In this document: in pieces, positions 15,585 to 24,885 of the stretch
Layout: each line of letters begins with the position of its first letter
Position numbering within the stretch: position 1 is the stretch's first letter
From: Gemmatimonadaceae bacterium
GTDB taxonomy: Bacteria; Gemmatimonadota; Gemmatimonadetes; Gemmatimonadales; Gemmatimonadaceae
Assembly (NCBI GenBank): GCA_025362035.1
Contig: JANYIN010000080.1
Span: forward strand, 1-32,379
Reading direction: 5' to 3'
Length of the DNA: 32,379 nt
Program-made: the position numbers and the translations under genes
Notes under the pieces: generated by a model
Databases searched by the model: none
What the model was told of the DNA's origin: nothing
The model's input: the letters and a program-made list of their open reading frames with translations, nothing else

Positions 15585-17158
15585 TCGATCGCCGCCGAGC
15601 GATCGGTTGGATGATCTGGAGCGCCATCCTCGCGCTCACCACGGTTCTCATGCTCGGCGCCAGAGACCAGTTGGAGCAATCGCACGTCGCACTGACGATG
15701 CTGCTGGTAGTGCTGGGGGGCAGTGTGGCGGGCGGCCGGGCGCTGGGATTCACGCTCGCGGCGGCCAGCAGCCTGGTGATCGACGCATTCTTTCAGGAGC
15801 CGTACGGGTCGTTGAGCGTGAACAAGCCGCTGGACTACGTGGTGCTCGTGGCATTTCTTGCCGCGGCGTTCGTGACGACCGAGCTGCTCGCGCGCAGTCG
15901 GCTGCAGGCAGACAGGGCCGAAGCCCGCGCCAGCGAAGTCGAAACACTGTCTCGCCTCGGCTCCGAGACGCTTCGGTCCGCCGCGACCGAGGACGTGCTC
16001 GAAGCCATCTCTACCCTCGTAAAGCGTGCCATTGGCGCCGACTCGTGCGCCATCCATTCTTCCGACACGCCATGGACCATCGCCAAGGGTGTGGCCGGTC
16101 TCCGCGAGACGCCTCCGGCATCCACGACGATCGGTCTCCCCGGGGATCTCGAACGGCGCGCGATCGCGTCGGGACGGCCTGCCCATGTCAACGCTGTCGG
16201 AACCGTCATCGAGCACAGCGATGAGGACATCGGGCAACCACCGGAGTTGGTGCTGCGCGCGCGGGAGCTCGCACTGCCGCTCCGCGCCGAGGACCGGATC
16301 ATCGGCGTCCTCATCGTGCGCGGAAGCAACGGCCTCGTGCTCGATGCTCCACGTCGGCGTCTCCTGGCCGCCATGGGCAACTACGCGGCGCTCGGCATCG
16401 AGCGGACACGACTCATCGCCGAAGCCGCCAATGCGGAGGCGCTGCGAGAGGCACAGCGTGCCAAGGAAGAAATCTTCGCCGCTGTTTCGCACGATCTGCG
16501 CACGCCGCTCACCACCATCAAGGTGCTCGCCCAGAGCGGGGCGGCTCGTGGCGAGCCGTCGTCCGTGGCGATCGCCGAGCAGGCCGATCGGCTCGCCCGC
16601 ATGGTTGCCGACCTGCTCGAGTCATCGCGACTGAAGACGGGCAGCTTTTCGCTGACGCCCGAGTTGAACACGGCGGAGGATCTCGTCGGGGCCGTGCTTG
16701 GACAGATGGAAGGCGTCTTGAACGGGAAGACGATTGCCGTGGACATCGACTTCGATTCGCCCGCCCTGGTGGGCCGCTTCGATTTCGTGCACACGCTGCG
16801 GATCGTCGGCAATCTGGTGGACAACGCCCTGCGGTACGCGCCGGCTGGAGGCACCGTGGACATGCGCGCCGAGCGCAACGGTCGCTGGCTGGTGATCAGC
16901 ATCGCTGATCGGGGCGAGGGGGTTCCCGTCACCGAGCGGGAACGGATCTTTGACGCGTTCTATCGCCCGTCGTCTGCCACGCCTGATGCCGGCCATGCAG
17001 GCCTCGGTCTATCGATCGCCCGCTCACTGGCGGATGTGCAGGGTGGCAGTGTGGAATATCACGAGCGCGAGGGGGGCGGCAGCGTCTTCGTGCTTCGGCT
17101 GCCCGCGGCTGACGTCGATGACATGAATGCGGTTGACGTGGAGTCGGAGACGGCCTGA
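15581..17158 (+). CDS. KdpD-like sensor histidine kinase lacking the N-terminal KdpD/Usp module
   Basis: Membrane kinase of 525 residues, partner of the preceding regulator. Four closely spaced transmembrane helices (about 7-25, 35-52, 54-71 and 84-103) form a DUF4118-type unit as in KdpD. A GAF domain follows (about 125-275), then HisKA with His304 in AAVSHDLRTPL, then HATPase with GNLVDNALRYAP, DRGEGVP and GLGLSIARSLAD. Full-length KdpD is about 900 residues and begins with the KdpD sensor and Usp domains, which are absent here, so the signal is probably different from potassium. The start at ATG 15581 overlaps the regulator's stop as ATGA; the longer frame from 15365 is read from within the regulator gene and is rejected. 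Confidence 0.88.
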   Translation: MIDRRRAIGWMIWSAILALTTVLMLGARDQLEQSHVALTMLLVVLGGSVAGGRALGFTLAAASSLVIDAFFQEPYGSLSVNKPLDYVVLVAFLAAAFVTTELLARSRLQADRAEARASEVETLSRLGSETLRSAATEDVLEAISTLVKRAIGADSCAIHSSDTPWTIAKGVAGLRETPPASTTIGLPGDLERRAIASGRPAHVNAVGTVIEHSDEDIGQPPELVLRARELALPLRAEDRIIGVLIVRGSNGLVLDAPRRRLLAAMGNYAALGIERTRLIAEAANAEALREAQRAKEEIFAAVSHDLRTPLTTIKVLAQSGAARGEPSSVAIAEQADRLARMVADLLESSRLKTGSFSLTPELNTAEDLVGAVLGQMEGVLNGKTIAVDIDFDSPALVGRFDFVHTLRIVGNLVDNALRYAPAGGTVDMRAERNGRWLVISIADRGEGVPVTERERIFDAFYRPSSATPDAGHAGLGLSIARSLADVQGGSVEYHEREGGGSVFVLRLPAADVDDMNAVDVESETA

Positions 17159-17179
17159 CGGCGGCGCCTGGGCTGTCGC

Positions 17180-17632
17180 GTGCCCGTGTCATCGCGCGCG
17201 ACGCGACCATGGCATACCTTCCGATTCGCCATGTCAAAGCCTTCCGTCAGTGGGACGTCACCGGACCCTTCGCCACGCAACGACCGCGCGGTGTATCGGG
17301 TGGTGTACCCCGTCAGCTACCCCACGACGCTCATTCCGCATGTCCTGCTGGATGGCGAGAGCAACGCGGTTCCGCTGCTCGACTGTTCTGAGCACGGGAT
17401 CCGATACCGCATCGTCTCGGGTGACACCCTCGCGCTGGGCACGCCGGTGAGCGGGGAGGTGCAGCGCGAGGATCGTCCGCCGCTGTCGTTCAGCGGTCAT
17501 CTGGTGCGTGTCGAACCGGGCGAGGTCGCCGTGCGTCTGGATCCGCCCGGGCTGCCGTTCAGCCTGTTGCTCGCCGAGCAGCGCGCGGTGCTGCTGTGGG
17601 GGAGAACGCGGGCCGACCACGAGGATACCTGA
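17180..17632 (+). CDS. PilZ-domain protein
   Basis: Small protein (150 residues, or 133 from Met18 at 17231) consisting mainly of one PilZ domain, a fold that often binds cyclic di-GMP. Features are RAVYRVVYP (about 36-44), VPLLDCSEHGIRYRI (about 64-78, the second-motif D/N-x-S-xx-G variant), a GTPVSGEVQ strand, GHLVRVEPGEVAVRLDPPGLPF and a C-terminal LLAEQRAVL helix. The first arginine motif (RxxxR) is only partly matched, so nucleotide binding is not certain. It lies 21 bases after the kinase stop and may be its cotranscribed third member, linking the system to envelope or motility control. The start is ambiguous between 17180 and 17231. Confidence 0.75.
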   Translation: MPVSSRATRPWHTFRFAMSKPSVSGTSPDPSPRNDRAVYRVVYPVSYPTTLIPHVLLDGESNAVPLLDCSEHGIRYRIVSGDTLALGTPVSGEVQREDRPPLSFSGHLVRVEPGEVAVRLDPPGLPFSLLLAEQRAVLLWGRTRADHEDT

Positions 17633-17796
17633 GGGTATCCCCCTGAGAATTCGCCGCGTCGCTGCGCTGACCTGCGCTGTAGATGGGCGTGATGTGCCGG
17701 TGGTCGGTCCAACCCACGTCGTCGTGCGTGCAAGCAGCCTGAGCGGCATCCGTACACCGGGAATTCGGATGTGACACGCCGAAATAGTCCGGGGTC

Positions 17797-17828
17797 TTGA
17801 CTAATAGCAGAAAATGTAAACGTTTTCA
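17797..17828 (+). promoter_or_regulatory. LacI-type operator with possible -35 box
   Basis: The sequence TGTAAACGTTTTCA at 17815-17828 is a near-perfect palindrome with core AAACGTTT. It matches the general form of LacI/GalR-family operators and catabolite-response elements, TGnAAnCGnTnnCA. It lies 61 bases before a LacI-family gene. TTGACT at 17797-17802 could be the -35 box, but no clear -10 was found. The surrounding gap (17633-17888) holds no other gene. It is the likely autoregulatory and operon control site. Confidence 0.65.
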
Positions 17829-17888
17829 TCGACACGCTCGGGTCGGCGTCGAAGGCGACGCCCCCTCGCACGCCTTGGGAGCGCAGGG

Positions 17889-18914
17889 ATGAATGTCACC
17901 ATCAAGGACGTCGCCCGGTTAGCGAAGGTGTCCGTCGCCACGGTCTCTCGCGTCATCAACGCGAGCGCACCGGTGCGGGATGACACGCGTTCCCGCGTGC
18001 TCAAGGTGGCACGCGACCTTCGCTTCGCACCCAACAGCGCGGCGCGCACGCTCAGTAGCCGACAGGCATCCGCCCTCGGCGTGATCCTTCCCGATCTCTA
18101 CGGTGAGTTCTTTTCCGAATTGCTGCGCGGCATCGACCTCGAAGCGCAGCGCTCCGGACACGCGCTGCTCGTGTCCAGTTCCCACCATGATGCGCATGGC
18201 GTCTCCGTCGCGGTGCGCGCCATGCGCGGACGAGTGGACGGATTGCTCGTGATGGCGCCCGAGCTGTCACCCGCCGCGCTCACGTCAGCCATTCCGGACA
18301 GCATGCCCACGGTCATCCTGAATGCGCCGCCCACACCGGGCGCCGCCGCGTCCGTGATGGTGGACAACATGGGCGGGACGCGCGCCGTGGTGCACCATCT
18401 GGCAAAGCTCGGCCATCGCGACGTGGCATTCATCTGCGGACCGCGCGGCAACTCGGACGCCGCCGCGCGACTCCGTGGCTATCGAGCCGCGATGCGTTCG
18501 GCCGGCCTCACGGTCAGCCAGGATCGCGTGCTGCCCGGCGACTTCACGGAAGAGGGCGGCTGGAAAGCCGTCCGCGATCTCATGGCGCGCACGAGCGCTC
18601 GCCCCACGGCGATCGTGGCCGCGAACGACGCCATGGCCGTGGGGGCGCTGCTGGCGCTCCACGAAGCGAACGTGGGCGTCCCCAGCGACATCAGCATCAT
18701 CGGCTTCGACGACATCCCGATCGCCCGCTACGTGACCCCGGCTCTCACCACCGTCCACGTCGCCATCGACCTCCTCGGCGCGCGCGCCGCCAGTCTGCTC
18801 TTTCGCGCGCTCGCCGATCCCGCCAGTCGAGTCGGAACGCACCGCGAGGTCATTCCGGCGGAACTGATCGTCCGACATTCCTGTGGCCCGCCGCCTTCAC
18901 CCTTCACTCAATGA
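17889..18914 (+). CDS. LacI-family transcriptional regulator
   Basis: Sugar-responsive regulator of 341 residues. The N-terminal helix-turn-helix and hinge (about 1-60) show [35 protein letters not shown] and [12 protein letters not shown] with the hinge-helix leucine region. A periplasmic-binding-protein-like effector domain (about 62-335) follows, with [20 protein letters not shown] and [18 protein letters not shown]. It is the first gene of the carbohydrate locus, and the operator at 17815 lies directly upstream. The stop overlaps an ATG of the next frame (ATGA at 18911-18914). The effector is probably a sugar derived from the polymer handled by the following genes. Repression relieved by ligand is the usual mode for the family. 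Confidence 0.92.
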   Translation: MNVTIKDVARLAKVSVATVSRVINASAPVRDDTRSRVLKVARDLRFAPNSAARTLSSRQASALGVILPDLYGEFFSELLRGIDLEAQRSGHALLVSSSHHDAHGVSVAVRAMRGRVDGLLVMAPELSPAALTSAIPDSMPTVILNAPPTPGAAASVMVDNMGGTRAVVHHLAKLGHRDVAFICGPRGNSDAAARLRGYRAAMRSAGLTVSQDRVLPGDFTEEGGWKAVRDLMARTSARPTAIVAANDAMAVGALLALHEANVGVPSDISIIGFDDIPIARYVTPALTTVHVAIDLLGARAASLLFRALADPASRVGTHREVIPAELIVRHSCGPPPSPFTQ

Positions 18915-18955
18915 TTCGCCTTCCTCGTCTCGCTTCTTCTTCGGAGTATGTCCTC

Positions 18956-21952
18956 ATGAATTCGAACTTCAATTCCACGCGACGTTCGGGCTGGCTCGAT
19001 CGACTTGGTCGAAGCTTCCTCTTGCCCGTCTTCGCGCTCCTCGTCGCCATGTCGTTGCCGGCGGCAGCCCAGAACACGAGCGGTACCGTTCGTGGAACCG
19101 TGACCGCCGCCACTGGCGCCGGTGTCGCCGACGTGCAGGTCTCGGTGCGGAATGCCGAAAGCGGCGTCCAGCGCGGCACGCTCTCGCGCATCGACGGCTC
19201 CTATATCCTGGCCGGCTTGATGCCGGGCACCTACGACCTCGCCGTTCGGCGCATCGGCACCACCGCGCAAACGCGGCGCGTCGTCGTCCAGATCGGCGCG
19301 ACACAGATTCAGGATTTCTCGCTCGCTGACGCGGCGCTCCAACTGCAGGGCGTGAGCGTCATCGCCGCGCCGCCAACGGTGGAAACGCGGACTTCGGAAG
19401 TGGCGACCAACGTCAGTCAGGACCAGATCAACAAGCTGCCGAGCTCCAGCCGCAATTTCCTCGAGCTGGCTGCACTGGCTCCTGGCGTCACCGTGTCGGA
19501 AGACCGGATCAACGGAACGAACTTCCGCACCATCCAGGCGGGCGGTCAATCCGCGAACGCGGTGAACCTCTTCGTGGACGGTACGAGCTTCAAGAACGAC
19601 CTCACGGGTGGCGGCGTCGCCGGCCAGGATGCCAGCCGCGGCAATCCATTCCCGCAGAATGCCATTCAGGAATACCGCGTCATCAGCCAGAACTACAAGG
19701 CGGAATACCAGAAGGCATCGAGCGCGGTGATCACGGCCACTACGAAGTCAGGCACGAACGAGTGGGCCGGAACCATCCTCGCCAGCTACCAGAATCAGAG
19801 CCTGGTCAGCCTGGACAGCTTCCAGAGACGGGACCAGACGGCAAATCCCGGCACGTTCACGAAGCCTCCGTACAACCGCACGCTCACGGCCCTGAGTTTC
19901 GGCGGACCGATCATCAAGGACAAGCTGCACCTGTTCGCGTCGTACGAAGGCAACATCCAGAACCGGTCCAGCCGCGTTGACTTCACGACGCCACCGTCCG
20001 GATTCGCGTCGCTCGACTCCGTGAACCTGCGCAACTATTCCGGCACGTACGGCTCGCCGTTCCGCGAAGATCTGGTGTTCGCCAAGCTCACCAACGCCAT
20101 CAACGACAAGTCGTCCGCGGAGCTCAGCTTCAGCGACCGCCGCGAAACGGACGTGCGCGACTTCGATCTGGTGCACGCGTATCAGGCTGCGGTGGACTAC
20201 CACCAGAACGTGGCCGTGGCGCAGTTGAAGTACAACTATTTCACCGGTCCGTGGCTGAACGAAGCCAAAGTGGACTTCTCACGCTTCCAGCGGAATCCGA
20301 GCCCGTTCACACCCGGTATTCCAGCGCGCAACTACCAGTACAACAACAGCGACCACTTCATCGGCAGCAACCTGAGCACGCAGAACTTCATTCAGAACCG
20401 GCTCGGGCTGCGCAATGACGTGACCTACACGGGGTTCCAGGCCGCGGGGGAGCACGTCATCAAGGGCGGCGCCAGCGTGGACTTCGTGGGTTACGACATC
20501 TACAAGGACAACAACGGGACGCCGACGTACTTCTACAACGCGACGGCGAATGGGCAGACGTACAACTACGACACGCCCTACCAACTGGTCTACGGCCGCG
20601 GCGATCCGCAGTTCAACGCGCACAACAACGAGGTGGGCGCGTACATCCAGGACGACTGGACTCCGATCAAGCAGCTCACCATCAACATGGGCATTCGGTG
20701 GGACTACGAATCGCACATGATGAACTACGATTACGTGACGCCCCAGAACGTGGTCGATACGGTCACGCGGTACAACAGCCAGTTCCCCACGCCGCTGGAT
20801 CTCGGCCGCTACATCAGCACGGGCACGGAACGCAAGCCGTTCTACGGCGCCTTCCAGCCGCGGCTCGGCTTCTCGTACGCGCTGGACAAGGAAAACAAGA
20901 CGACCATCTTCGGCGGCGCGGGCATCTACTACGACCGCACGCTGTTCGACGTGGCAGTGGACGAGACGCAGAAAATCTCTCATCCCATCTACACCATCCA
21001 GTTTGCGCCGCGCGGTGTCGCGCCAACGGGAAGCCAGATTGCCTGGAGCGACGCGTATCTCACGGCGAACCGGAGTGCGCTCGATGCACTCGTCGGGAGC
21101 ACGGGTAAGCCGGAAGCCTGGCTCATCGACAAGGACCTGAAGGTGCCGAACTCGCGTCAGTTCAACTTTGGCGTACGGCAGCTCATCGACTCATGGGCCG
21201 TGTCGGCCACGTACGCCGGCGTCCGCGGCTACGATCAGCTCACCCTCAACTGGGCCAACTTCGGTCTCAAACCCGACGGGTCCTGCTGCACCAGCTTCGA
21301 TGCAGGGGCACATGGTTTCAGCAACTTCATCTACTCCACGAACGACGGAAAGACGTGGTACGATGCGCTGCAGCTCCAGCTCGACCGGCCGTACTCGCGT
21401 CAGTCCAGTGGGGATATCGGCTGGGGCGCCGGCCTCGCATACACGTATGCGAACCGCTCGGTGCAGGGCATGGACAACCTGGGCGACCTGTTCGAGTTCC
21501 CCAATGCGCTGGGTATTCCGAAGCACCCGTCCACCAGCGGCAACAACTCGCTCTCCGGCGACGAAAAGCACCACCTCGTCGCGAACGGTGTGGTCGATCT
21601 CCCCTACCTGTACGGCATCCAGCTGTCCGGTATTGCGACGTTCGGCGGACAGTACCTGCAGGACGTGGGATGCCCGGGCCGCTTCTGCGGCACGAACTAC
21701 GAACGGGGCGGGTTCACGGTGCCGGGAACGTTCCCGTACCAGAACTGGAATTTCCGCGTTCGGAAAGATTTCCTGAGCCTGGGTACCTCGAAGTCGGTGG
21801 GCGTAACGATGGATCTGTTCAACGCCTTCAACCGTGACAATCTGGGCTGCTACAACACCGGTGACCGCAAAGACGTCAAGAATTTCGGGCTGGCGAATTG
21901 CACCACGTCAGATGCCCGGCGGCTCCAGTTTGGCGCGGAGTACAACTTCTAG
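18956..21952 (+). CDS. TonB-dependent receptor (Oar-like, with carboxypeptidase-regulatory domain)
   Basis: Outer-membrane active transporter of 998 residues. The signal peptide (about 1-39, ending LPAAAQ) is followed by a carboxypeptidase-regulatory beta-sandwich (about 42-130, [20 protein letters not shown] and [19 protein letters not shown]). Next come a plug domain (about 140-270, [20 protein letters not shown] and [13 protein letters not shown]) and a long beta-barrel with aromatic girdles, ending in the terminal phenylalanine typical of outer-membrane proteins (FGAEYNF). The start at ATG 18956 is chosen because GGAG lies nine bases upstream and the signal peptide begins cleanly; an ATG at 18911 overlapping the LacI stop is the alternative. 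No SusD-like lipoprotein follows, so this is not a classical SusCD pair. The likely cargo is oligosaccharide released by, or destined for, the neighbouring glycosidases. Confidence 0.9.
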   Translation: MNSNFNSTRRSGWLDRLGRSFLLPVFALLVAMSLPAAAQNTSGTVRGTVTAATGAGVADVQVSVRNAESGVQRGTLSRIDGSYILAGLMPGTYDLAVRRIGTTAQTRRVVVQIGATQIQDFSLADAALQLQGVSVIAAPPTVETRTSEVATNVSQDQINKLPSSSRNFLELAALAPGVTVSEDRINGTNFRTIQAGGQSANAVNLFVDGTSFKNDLTGGGVAGQDASRGNPFPQNAIQEYRVISQNYKAEYQKASSAVITATTKSGTNEWAGTILASYQNQSLVSLDSFQRRDQTANPGTFTKPPYNRTLTALSFGGPIIKDKLHLFASYEGNIQNRSSRVDFTTPPSGFASLDSVNLRNYSGTYGSPFREDLVFAKLTNAINDKSSAELSFSDRRETDVRDFDLVHAYQAAVDYHQNVAVAQLKYNYFTGPWLNEAKVDFSRFQRNPSPFTPGIPARNYQYNNSDHFIGSNLSTQNFIQNRLGLRNDVTYTGFQAAGEHVIKGGASVDFVGYDIYKDNNGTPTYFYNATANGQTYNYDTPYQLVYGRGDPQFNAHNNEVGAYIQDDWTPIKQLTINMGIRWDYESHMMNYDYVTPQNVVDTVTRYNSQFPTPLDLGRYISTGTERKPFYGAFQPRLGFSYALDKENKTTIFGGAGIYYDRTLFDVAVDETQKISHPIYTIQFAPRGVAPTGSQIAWSDAYLTANRSALDALVGSTGKPEAWLIDKDLKVPNSRQFNFGVRQLIDSWAVSATYAGVRGYDQLTLNWANFGLKPDGSCCTSFDAGAHGFSNFIYSTNDGKTWYDALQLQLDRPYSRQSSGDIGWGAGLAYTYANRSVQGMDNLGDLFEFPNALGIPKHPSTSGNNSLSGDEKHHLVANGVVDLPYLYGIQLSGIATFGGQYLQDVGCPGRFCGTNYERGGFTVPGTFPYQNWNFRVRKDFLSLGTSKSVGVTMDLFNAFNRDNLGCYNTGDRKDVKNFGLANCTTSDARRLQFGAEYNF

Positions 21953-21968
21953 TCTTGCATCATGAGCC

Positions 21969-22004
21969 GGAGGAGGGTCTCGATCAGTCTTCGAGACCTC
22001 CTCC
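21969..22004 (+). terminator. Intergenic hairpin between receptor and GH144 genes
   Basis: The left arm GGAGGAGGGTCTCGA (21969-21983) pairs with the right arm TCGAGACCTCCTCC (21991-22004), leaving one bulged G and a seven-base loop. This is a 14-bp GC-rich stem starting 17 bases after the receptor stop. No U-tract follows, so it may act as a partial terminator, RNA processing or stabiliser site that sets receptor expression above that of the downstream genes. Confidence 0.6.
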
Positions 22005-22051
22005 TCGCTCAGGAGGCTAGCCGTATTTCATCGGACGTCACGACGCATGAC

Positions 22052-23551
22052 ATGAATGGAAGCATTCGCAAGTCCAGTGTGCGCCTGCAGTGCGTGATCG
22101 CAGGATTGGCAACGATGTTCGCGGCGTGCACGGTAACCGGTTGCGCCTCGCCGGTGATCAGCGCGCCAACGCCCGCATCGACGAGCACATACACCCCCGC
22201 CGCAGGCGATCGAGCCTTTCTCGACACCCTGTCCCGGCGGACCTTCGACTTCTTCTGGCAGACGACCAACGCGACGAACGGACTCACGCCCGATCGCTGG
22301 CCGACACGATCGTTCTCCAGCGTGGCCGCCGTCGGGTTTGCACTCACGGCGTATCCCATTGGCGTGCAGCACGGATGGGTCACGCGTGACGCGGCACGCG
22401 AACGCGTACTCACCACACTCCGCTTCTTCTGGAACGCACCCCAGGGAACGCAGGGCACCAACGTCACTGGGAGCCACGGCTTCTTCTACCACTTCCTGGA
22501 CATGGACACCGGCTACCGCTTCGATCGTGTGGAGCTCTCCACGATCGACACGGCGCTCCTGCTCGCCGGCGCACTGACCTGTCGAGAGTATTTCAGCGGG
22601 GACGATGTGGGTGATCGCGAAGTGCGCGCGCTCGCCGATTCGATCTACGCGCGCGTGGACTGGCAGTGGGCGCGCGACGGCGGCACGCTGGTGAACATGG
22701 GCTGGCGACCCGATCCCGCTGCCAACCAGAACGCGCGCGGTTTCAACGTCAGTAGCTGGCGCGGGTACGACGAAGGCATGGTGCTGTACTTCCTCGCGCT
22801 CGGCTCCCCCACGCACCCGGTGGATCCCGCGGCCTGGACGGAGTGGACCAGCACCTACAAGTGGAACACCTTCCAGGGCCAGGATTTCCTGCAGTTTGCG
22901 CCCCTGTTCGGGCACCAGTATTCCCACGTCTGGATCGACTTTCGCGGTGTGCAGGACGCGTACATGCGCGGCAAGGGCATCGACTACTTCGAGAATTCGC
23001 GCCGCGCCACGCTCTCGCATCGCGCCTACGCCACGGCGAATCCGTCCGGGTGGCGGGGGTACGGGCCGGATGCCTGGGGATTATCCGCCAGCGACGGTCC
23101 GCTGGATTCGACGCTCACGGTAGATGGTCGGACGCGGACGTTTCACACGTACTGGGCACGCGGCGTCGGCACGGAGGAGATGAATGACGACGGAACGCTG
23201 GTGCCCACCGCGGCGGGCGGATCGGTGCCGTTTGCGCCAGAGGTCGCCGTGCCTGCGCTCGCCTTCATGCGACGCACGTACGGTGACGCGTTGTTCGGGC
23301 AGTACGGATTCGTCGATGCGTTCAACCCGACGATCCATGCGCTGGGCCCGCCGCTCCACCACGGCCGCATCGTGGATGGTGTCTCATGGTTCGACACGGA
23401 TTACCTGGGAATCGACGAAGGACCGATTCTCGCAATGGTGGAAAACTGGGAGTCCGGCTTCGTATGGGAGCTGATGAAGCACAACCAGAATGTCGTGCGC
23501 GGAATGTGCCGAGCGGGATTTACCGGCGGATGGCTCGCGGGGCGCTGCTGA
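22052..23551 (+). CDS. GH144-like glucoamylase-domain (COG5368) lipoprotein, probable beta-1,2-glucanase
   Basis: Protein of 499 residues with a lipoprotein signal (lipobox VTGC, Cys31) and an (alpha/alpha)-barrel 'glycoamylase' domain (PF10091, about 53-495). Recognisable blocks are FLDTLSRRTFDFFWQTTNATNG, cut here to its core RRTFDFFW, AAVGFALTAYPIGV, VELSTIDTALLLAGAL, WRGYDEGMVLYFLALGSPTH, GHQYSHVWIDFRG, SHRAYATANPSGWRGYGPDA and IDEGPILAMVENWESGFVW. Characterised GH144 enzymes cleave beta-1,2-glucan (sophoro-oligosaccharide release), and related families exist, so exact specificity is inferred. The lipid anchor places it at the periplasmic or outer membrane face. The start at 22052 is preferred: the longer frame from 21962 would begin at the intergenic hairpin and bury the signal peptide. 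Its 3' end overlaps the next gene by 22 bases. Confidence 0.82.
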   Translation: MNGSIRKSSVRLQCVIAGLATMFAACTVTGCASPVISAPTPASTSTYTPAAGDRAFLDTLSRRTFDFFWQTTNATNGLTPDRWPTRSFSSVAAVGFALTAYPIGVQHGWVTRDAARERVLTTLRFFWNAPQGTQGTNVTGSHGFFYHFLDMDTGYRFDRVELSTIDTALLLAGALTCREYFSGDDVGDREVRALADSIYARVDWQWARDGGTLVNMGWRPDPAANQNARGFNVSSWRGYDEGMVLYFLALGSPTHPVDPAAWTEWTSTYKWNTFQGQDFLQFAPLFGHQYSHVWIDFRGVQDAYMRGKGIDYFENSRRATLSHRAYATANPSGWRGYGPDAWGLSASDGPLDSTLTVDGRTRTFHTYWARGVGTEEMNDDGTLVPTAAGGSVPFAPEVAVPALAFMRRTYGDALFGQYGFVDAFNPTIHALGPPLHHGRIVDGVSWFDTDYLGIDEGPILAMVENWESGFVWELMKHNQNVVRGMCRAGFTGGWLAGRC

Positions 23552-24885
23552 CGCGCGCTTCATACGCGCCGCGCGTGCGACGGTTCGCGCGCGCCACCGC
23601 GGGGGTGGTCTGCGCAGTGCTGTCTGGGTCGTGCGCGCACGCGAATGCCGGCACCGCTGAGCTCAACGTCTGGGCGTTCGGCGCCGAAGGGGAAGCGCTC
23701 GGCCCCATGGCGCGCGACTTCGAACGCGCGAACCCCGGCGTGCACGTCCGCGTGCAGCAGATCCCGTGGACTGCCGCGCACGAAAAACTGCTCACGGCCT
23801 TTGTCGGTGGCGCGCTGCCGGATGTCGCACAGCTCGGCAACACATGGATTCCGGAGTTTGCCGCGCTGGGTGCGCTGGAGCCGCTCGACGCGCTCGCCGC
23901 GCGCGACTCCGCTCTCGTGCCGCAGGGAGATTTCTTCCCGGGCGTGTGGGCCACGAACGTGGTGGACAGCGTGCTCTATGGCGTTCCATGGTATGTCGAT
24001 ACCCGCGTCCTTTACTATCGGAAGGACCTGTTGCGATCCGCCGGCTACGAGACGCTTCCCACCACGTGGGCTGCCTGGCGCGACGCGCTGTCCAAAGTGC
24101 GCAAGCTCCAGCCACCGGGTGCGTTCCCGGCGCTCATGCCGCTGGACGAGTGGGCGCAGCCGATCATCTTCGGACTGCAGGAAGGCGCACCGCTGTTGCG
24201 CGATCACGGGACGCACGGCGACTTCCGCGGTGCCCGCTTTCGTCGCGGCTTCGAGTTCTACGTCAGTCTCTTCCGGGACAGCCTCGCGCCGCCGCTGGCC
24301 AACACGCAGATCAGCAACGTGTACCAGGAGTTCGAGGCCGGCCGGATCGCCATGTGGATCACCGGTCCGTGGAACGTTGGCCAGTTCAAGACGCGGCTGC
24401 CGGCGTCGTTGCAGAACTCATGGGGGACCGCGCCCCTTCCCGGACCGGACAGCAGCGGCGTCTCGATTGCCGGTGGGTCGAGCTTCAGCGTGATGCAGCG
24501 CTCACCCAGCAAGGACATCGGCTGGCGCTTCGTCACGTTCGTGTCCGATCCGGCCCGCCAGGCGCGCTTCTACGAACAGACGGGCGACCTTCCGGCGCGC
24601 CGTTCGGCGTGGGAGACGCCAGCACTCGCCCATGACGTGCATCTCACGGCCTTCCGCGAACAACTGGGCCGAGTGATGCCAATGCCGCAGGTACCGGAGT
24701 GGGAGTTGATCGTGACGCGTGTAGCCCAGGCGGCCGAGCGCGTGGCGCGCGGCCGGCAATCGGTTGACGACGCACTCAACGGGCTCGACACCGAAGTGGA
24801 TGCGATCCTCGAGAAGCGACGCTGGATGCTCTCGCAACCGCACGCCGTGGCAACAGTTCCCGTTCGGACCGGCACGCAGCCGTGA
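23530..24885 (+). CDS. ABC transporter sugar-binding lipoprotein
   Basis: Extracellular solute-binding protein (SBP_bac_1 family, 451 residues) for an ABC sugar importer. The lipobox LSGSC places the lipidated Cys at residue 35. The mature part begins ELNVWAFGAEGEALGPMARD and continues FERANPGVHVRVQQIPW. Family landmarks are GGALPDVAQLGNTWIPEF, YGVPWYVDTRVLYYRKDLL, a FEAGRIAMWITGPWNVGQF block and a C-terminal helix bundle. The start at ATG 23530 lies inside the GH144 gene (22-base overlap); the frame is open upstream to 23386, but that part has no signal-peptide character. The stop overlaps the permease start (GTGA). Genomic context suggests beta-gluco-oligosaccharides as ligand. Confidence 0.9.
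   Translation: MARGALLTRASYAPRVRRFARATAGVVCAVLSGSCAHANAGTAELNVWAFGAEGEALGPMARDFERANPGVHVRVQQIPWTAAHEKLLTAFVGGALPDVAQLGNTWIPEFAALGALEPLDALAARDSALVPQGDFFPGVWATNVVDSVLYGVPWYVDTRVLYYRKDLLRSAGYETLPTTWAAWRDALSKVRKLQPPGAFPALMPLDEWAQPIIFGLQEGAPLLRDHGTHGDFRGARFRRGFEFYVSLFRDSLAPPLANTQISNVYQEFEAGRIAMWITGPWNVGQFKTRLPASLQNSWGTAPLPGPDSSGVSIAGGSSFSVMQRSPSKDIGWRFVTFVSDPARQARFYEQTGDLPARRSAWETPALAHDVHLTAFREQLGRVMPMPQVPEWELIVTRVAQAAERVARGRQSVDDALNGLDTEVDAILEKRRWMLSQPHAVATVPVRTGTQP

Noticed and set aside
21962..22051. Upstream ATG for the GH144-like gene
   Set aside because: This start would place the hairpin in the coding region and put 30 non-hydrophobic residues before the lipoprotein signal.
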